Below, in pieces: positions 6,463 through 7,033 of a DNA stretch of 7,033 nt. Made by a program: the position numbers and the translations under genes. The notes under the pieces were generated by a model. The model did no database searches. It saw only the letters and a program-made list of their open reading frames with translations, and was not told the origin of the DNA. This stretch comes from Christensenella sp. UBA7584 (lineage in GTDB: Bacteria > Bacillota > Clostridia > Christensenellales > UBA1242), in assembly GCA_002477805.1 (NCBI GenBank), contig DLKQ01000038.1, forward strand, positions 1 to 7,033. Direction: 5' to 3'. Numbering within the stretch: the first letter of the stretch is position 1; each line of letters opens with the position of its first letter.

Positions 6463-6811
6463 GGCGTTTTATCACAAATTCTTGCAGTTTTCCTTCTTCC
6501 ATTCTTTTTTTATAACTTTTTGCACCAACACGAAACGAAGGTGTTATATCAAAATCTTCCATTACATCAGATTCAAAAAAAATTTTTTTCATTGCTTCAA
6601 TCTTCTTTTTATCACCATATTTTTCAATAAGTGAGTCTTTTGGGTTGGTGCTTCCTGCTGAAAAACGCAGATTTTTTACTGCAAATCTACCACGATTCTC
6701 ATCTAGCTCATAAACGCCATTTTTTAAAACTGTTTCAACCATATCAAGCCAAAGCTCACCAATAGTCTCTCCATAAACAGCAAATCCTACATTTTGTATT
6801 TTTGTAATCAT
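6080..6811 (-). CDS. Thymidylate-synthase-family protein, probable (d)CMP hydroxymethylase
   Basis: The 243-residue protein aligns with thymidylate synthase. Cys150 in LPCITALQF is the catalytic Cys, with Gln and Phe at +5 and +6 as in E. coli ThyA. Arg174-Ser175-x-Asp177 (MRSWDCF) matches the QRSxDxF phosphate/active-site strand, and His221-x-Tyr223 (DVHIYEN) matches the sugar-binding H-x-Y. Counting from the Arg without gaps, the residue equal to E. coli Asn177, which reads uracil, is Asp185. Asp there is the hallmark of dCMP/CMP hydroxymethylases such as T4 gp42, whose length of about 246 is also similar. Lys124-Lys125 replace the paired phosphate-binding arginines of the partner subunit. 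The likely reaction is methylene-tetrahydrofolate-dependent 5-hydroxymethylation of a cytosine nucleotide, rather than dTMP synthesis; this is inferred. GGAG lies 8 bases before the ATG. It is the first gene of the leftward operon. Confidence 0.8.
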   Translation of the reverse strand: MITKIQNVGFAVYGETIGELWLDMVETVLKNGVYELDENRGRFAVKNLRFSAGSTNPKDSLIEKYGDKKKIEAMKKIFFESDVMEDFDITPSFRVGAKSYKKRMEEGKLQEFVIKRLSKIPESKKAVMVFPTYEDYTSVLNSPWNDYLPCITALQFRISKRNEKNFLDLTLFMRSWDCFQKGAGDLTVICLLAEKIKFELEKNLDITIDYGRLDGLVTDVHIYENTFENAQNVHFAYKKDKEI

Positions 6812-6841
6812 AAAATCAACTCCACTTTTTAGATTTCAAAT

Positions 6842-6870
6842 AGTATAATATAAAAATAGACAAATGTCAT
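6842..6870 (-). promoter_or_regulatory. Sigma-70-type promoter of the leftward operon
   Basis: On the minus strand, ATGACA (6870-6865) and TATACT (6847-6842) are separated by exactly 17 bases. Each box has one mismatch to consensus. Transcription would start near 6835, giving a leader of about 24 bases that includes the GGAG ribosome binding site at 6823-6820. A 10-base sequence, TCATTAGTTT, overlapping the -35 box (6867-6876) recurs at 6948-6957 and might be an operator half, though this is weak. Confidence 0.7.
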
Positions 6871-7033
6871 TAGTTTAATTTAAATTTTTTGAAAAAATAG
6901 ATATACTAATATCGTAAGCAAGAGATTTTTGCTAAATTTTAACAAACTCATTAGTTTCAATTCAAAAAATTGATAAAAACCTGTAAGAAGTATGAGTAAA
7001 AAGACAAAACAATGCAAAAGTGTTTGAGTAAGG
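6871..7033. other. AT-rich right-hand intergenic region, no supported gene
   Basis: I see no protein-coding gene, tRNA or clear hairpin here. A short open frame on the + strand at 6992-7027 (11 codons, MSKK...) ends in TGA and lacks a good ribosome binding site. It resembles a similar 11-codon frame at 55-90 at the other end of the window. The region presumably separates the leftward operon from a gene beyond 7033. Confidence 0.4.

Noticed and set aside
5319..6811. A queuosine or archaeosine biosynthesis operon
   Set aside because: Only a divergent QueC-like gene is present; QueD, QueE, QueF and Tgt homologues are absent, and the partner is a thymidylate-synthase relative.
6080..6811. Plain thymidylate synthase (thyA)
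   Set aside because: The base-reading Asn is Asp, the phosphate-binding Arg pair is Lys-Lys, and the protein is shorter than typical ThyA, so I withheld the symbol.
274..6811. Alternative genetic code with UGA as Trp or Gly
   Set aside because: All genes are full length without in-frame TGA and their Trp codons are TGG, which is not expected in an AT-rich UGA-recoding genome.
1..7033. CRISPR array, tRNA, rRNA or transposase genes
   Set aside because: No regularly spaced repeats, cloverleaf-like sequence, conserved rRNA segments or transposase motifs were seen.

Overview
This is a compact, AT-rich stretch of bacterial chromosome or mobile DNA from a low-GC organism. The A/T-ending codons, frequent AGA arginine codons and strong GGAGG-type ribosome binding sites fit a Firmicutes-like lineage (uncultured Clostridia or Bacilli), or possibly a candidate-phylum bacterium. 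I cannot place it more finely. The genetic code looks standard: tryptophans are TGG, no gene is interrupted by TGA, and all eight genes end in TAA or TAG.

Layout: about 270 bases of leader carry a Rho-independent terminator for something to the left of the window and a consensus sigma-70-type promoter. A five-gene rightward operon follows (274-4694): an HD-domain phosphohydrolase, a P-loop deoxynucleoside/nucleotide-kinase-like protein, a GT-B (GT4-like) glycosyltransferase, a two-domain protein with a transglutaminase-like N-terminal part and a nucleoside-diphosphate-kinase-like C-terminal part, and a CYTH-domain protein. A nested hairpin at 4768-4829 separates it from a leftward three-gene operon (6811-4828): a thymidylate-synthase-family protein, a QueC-like PP-loop protein with a zinc-binding Cys cluster, and a Nudix hydrolase. 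The leftward operon has its own well-spaced promoter at 6842-6870. Genes in both operons are packed to within 1-16 bases or overlap, which suggests co-translation.

Nearly every gene belongs to a family that acts on nucleotides or nucleotide-like phosphates. The key clue is the thymidylate-synthase homologue. It keeps the catalytic Cys, the Arg-Ser-x-Asp motif and the His-x-Tyr motif, but has Asp where thymidylate synthases have the uracil-reading Asn. That is the signature of (d)CMP hydroxymethylases. Together with a kinase, HD and Nudix phosphohydrolases, an NDK-like domain and a glycosyltransferase, the set recalls the phage T4 logic for making and glucosylating 5-hydroxymethylcytosine. The QueC-like, CYTH and transglutaminase-like parts are not part of that pathway. 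My working view (inference) is a specialised cassette for a modified cytosine nucleotide, nucleoside or nucleic acid.

A further oddity is a near-identical 35-base segment shared, each copy in frame, by the otherwise unrelated thymidylate-synthase-like and QueC-like genes.
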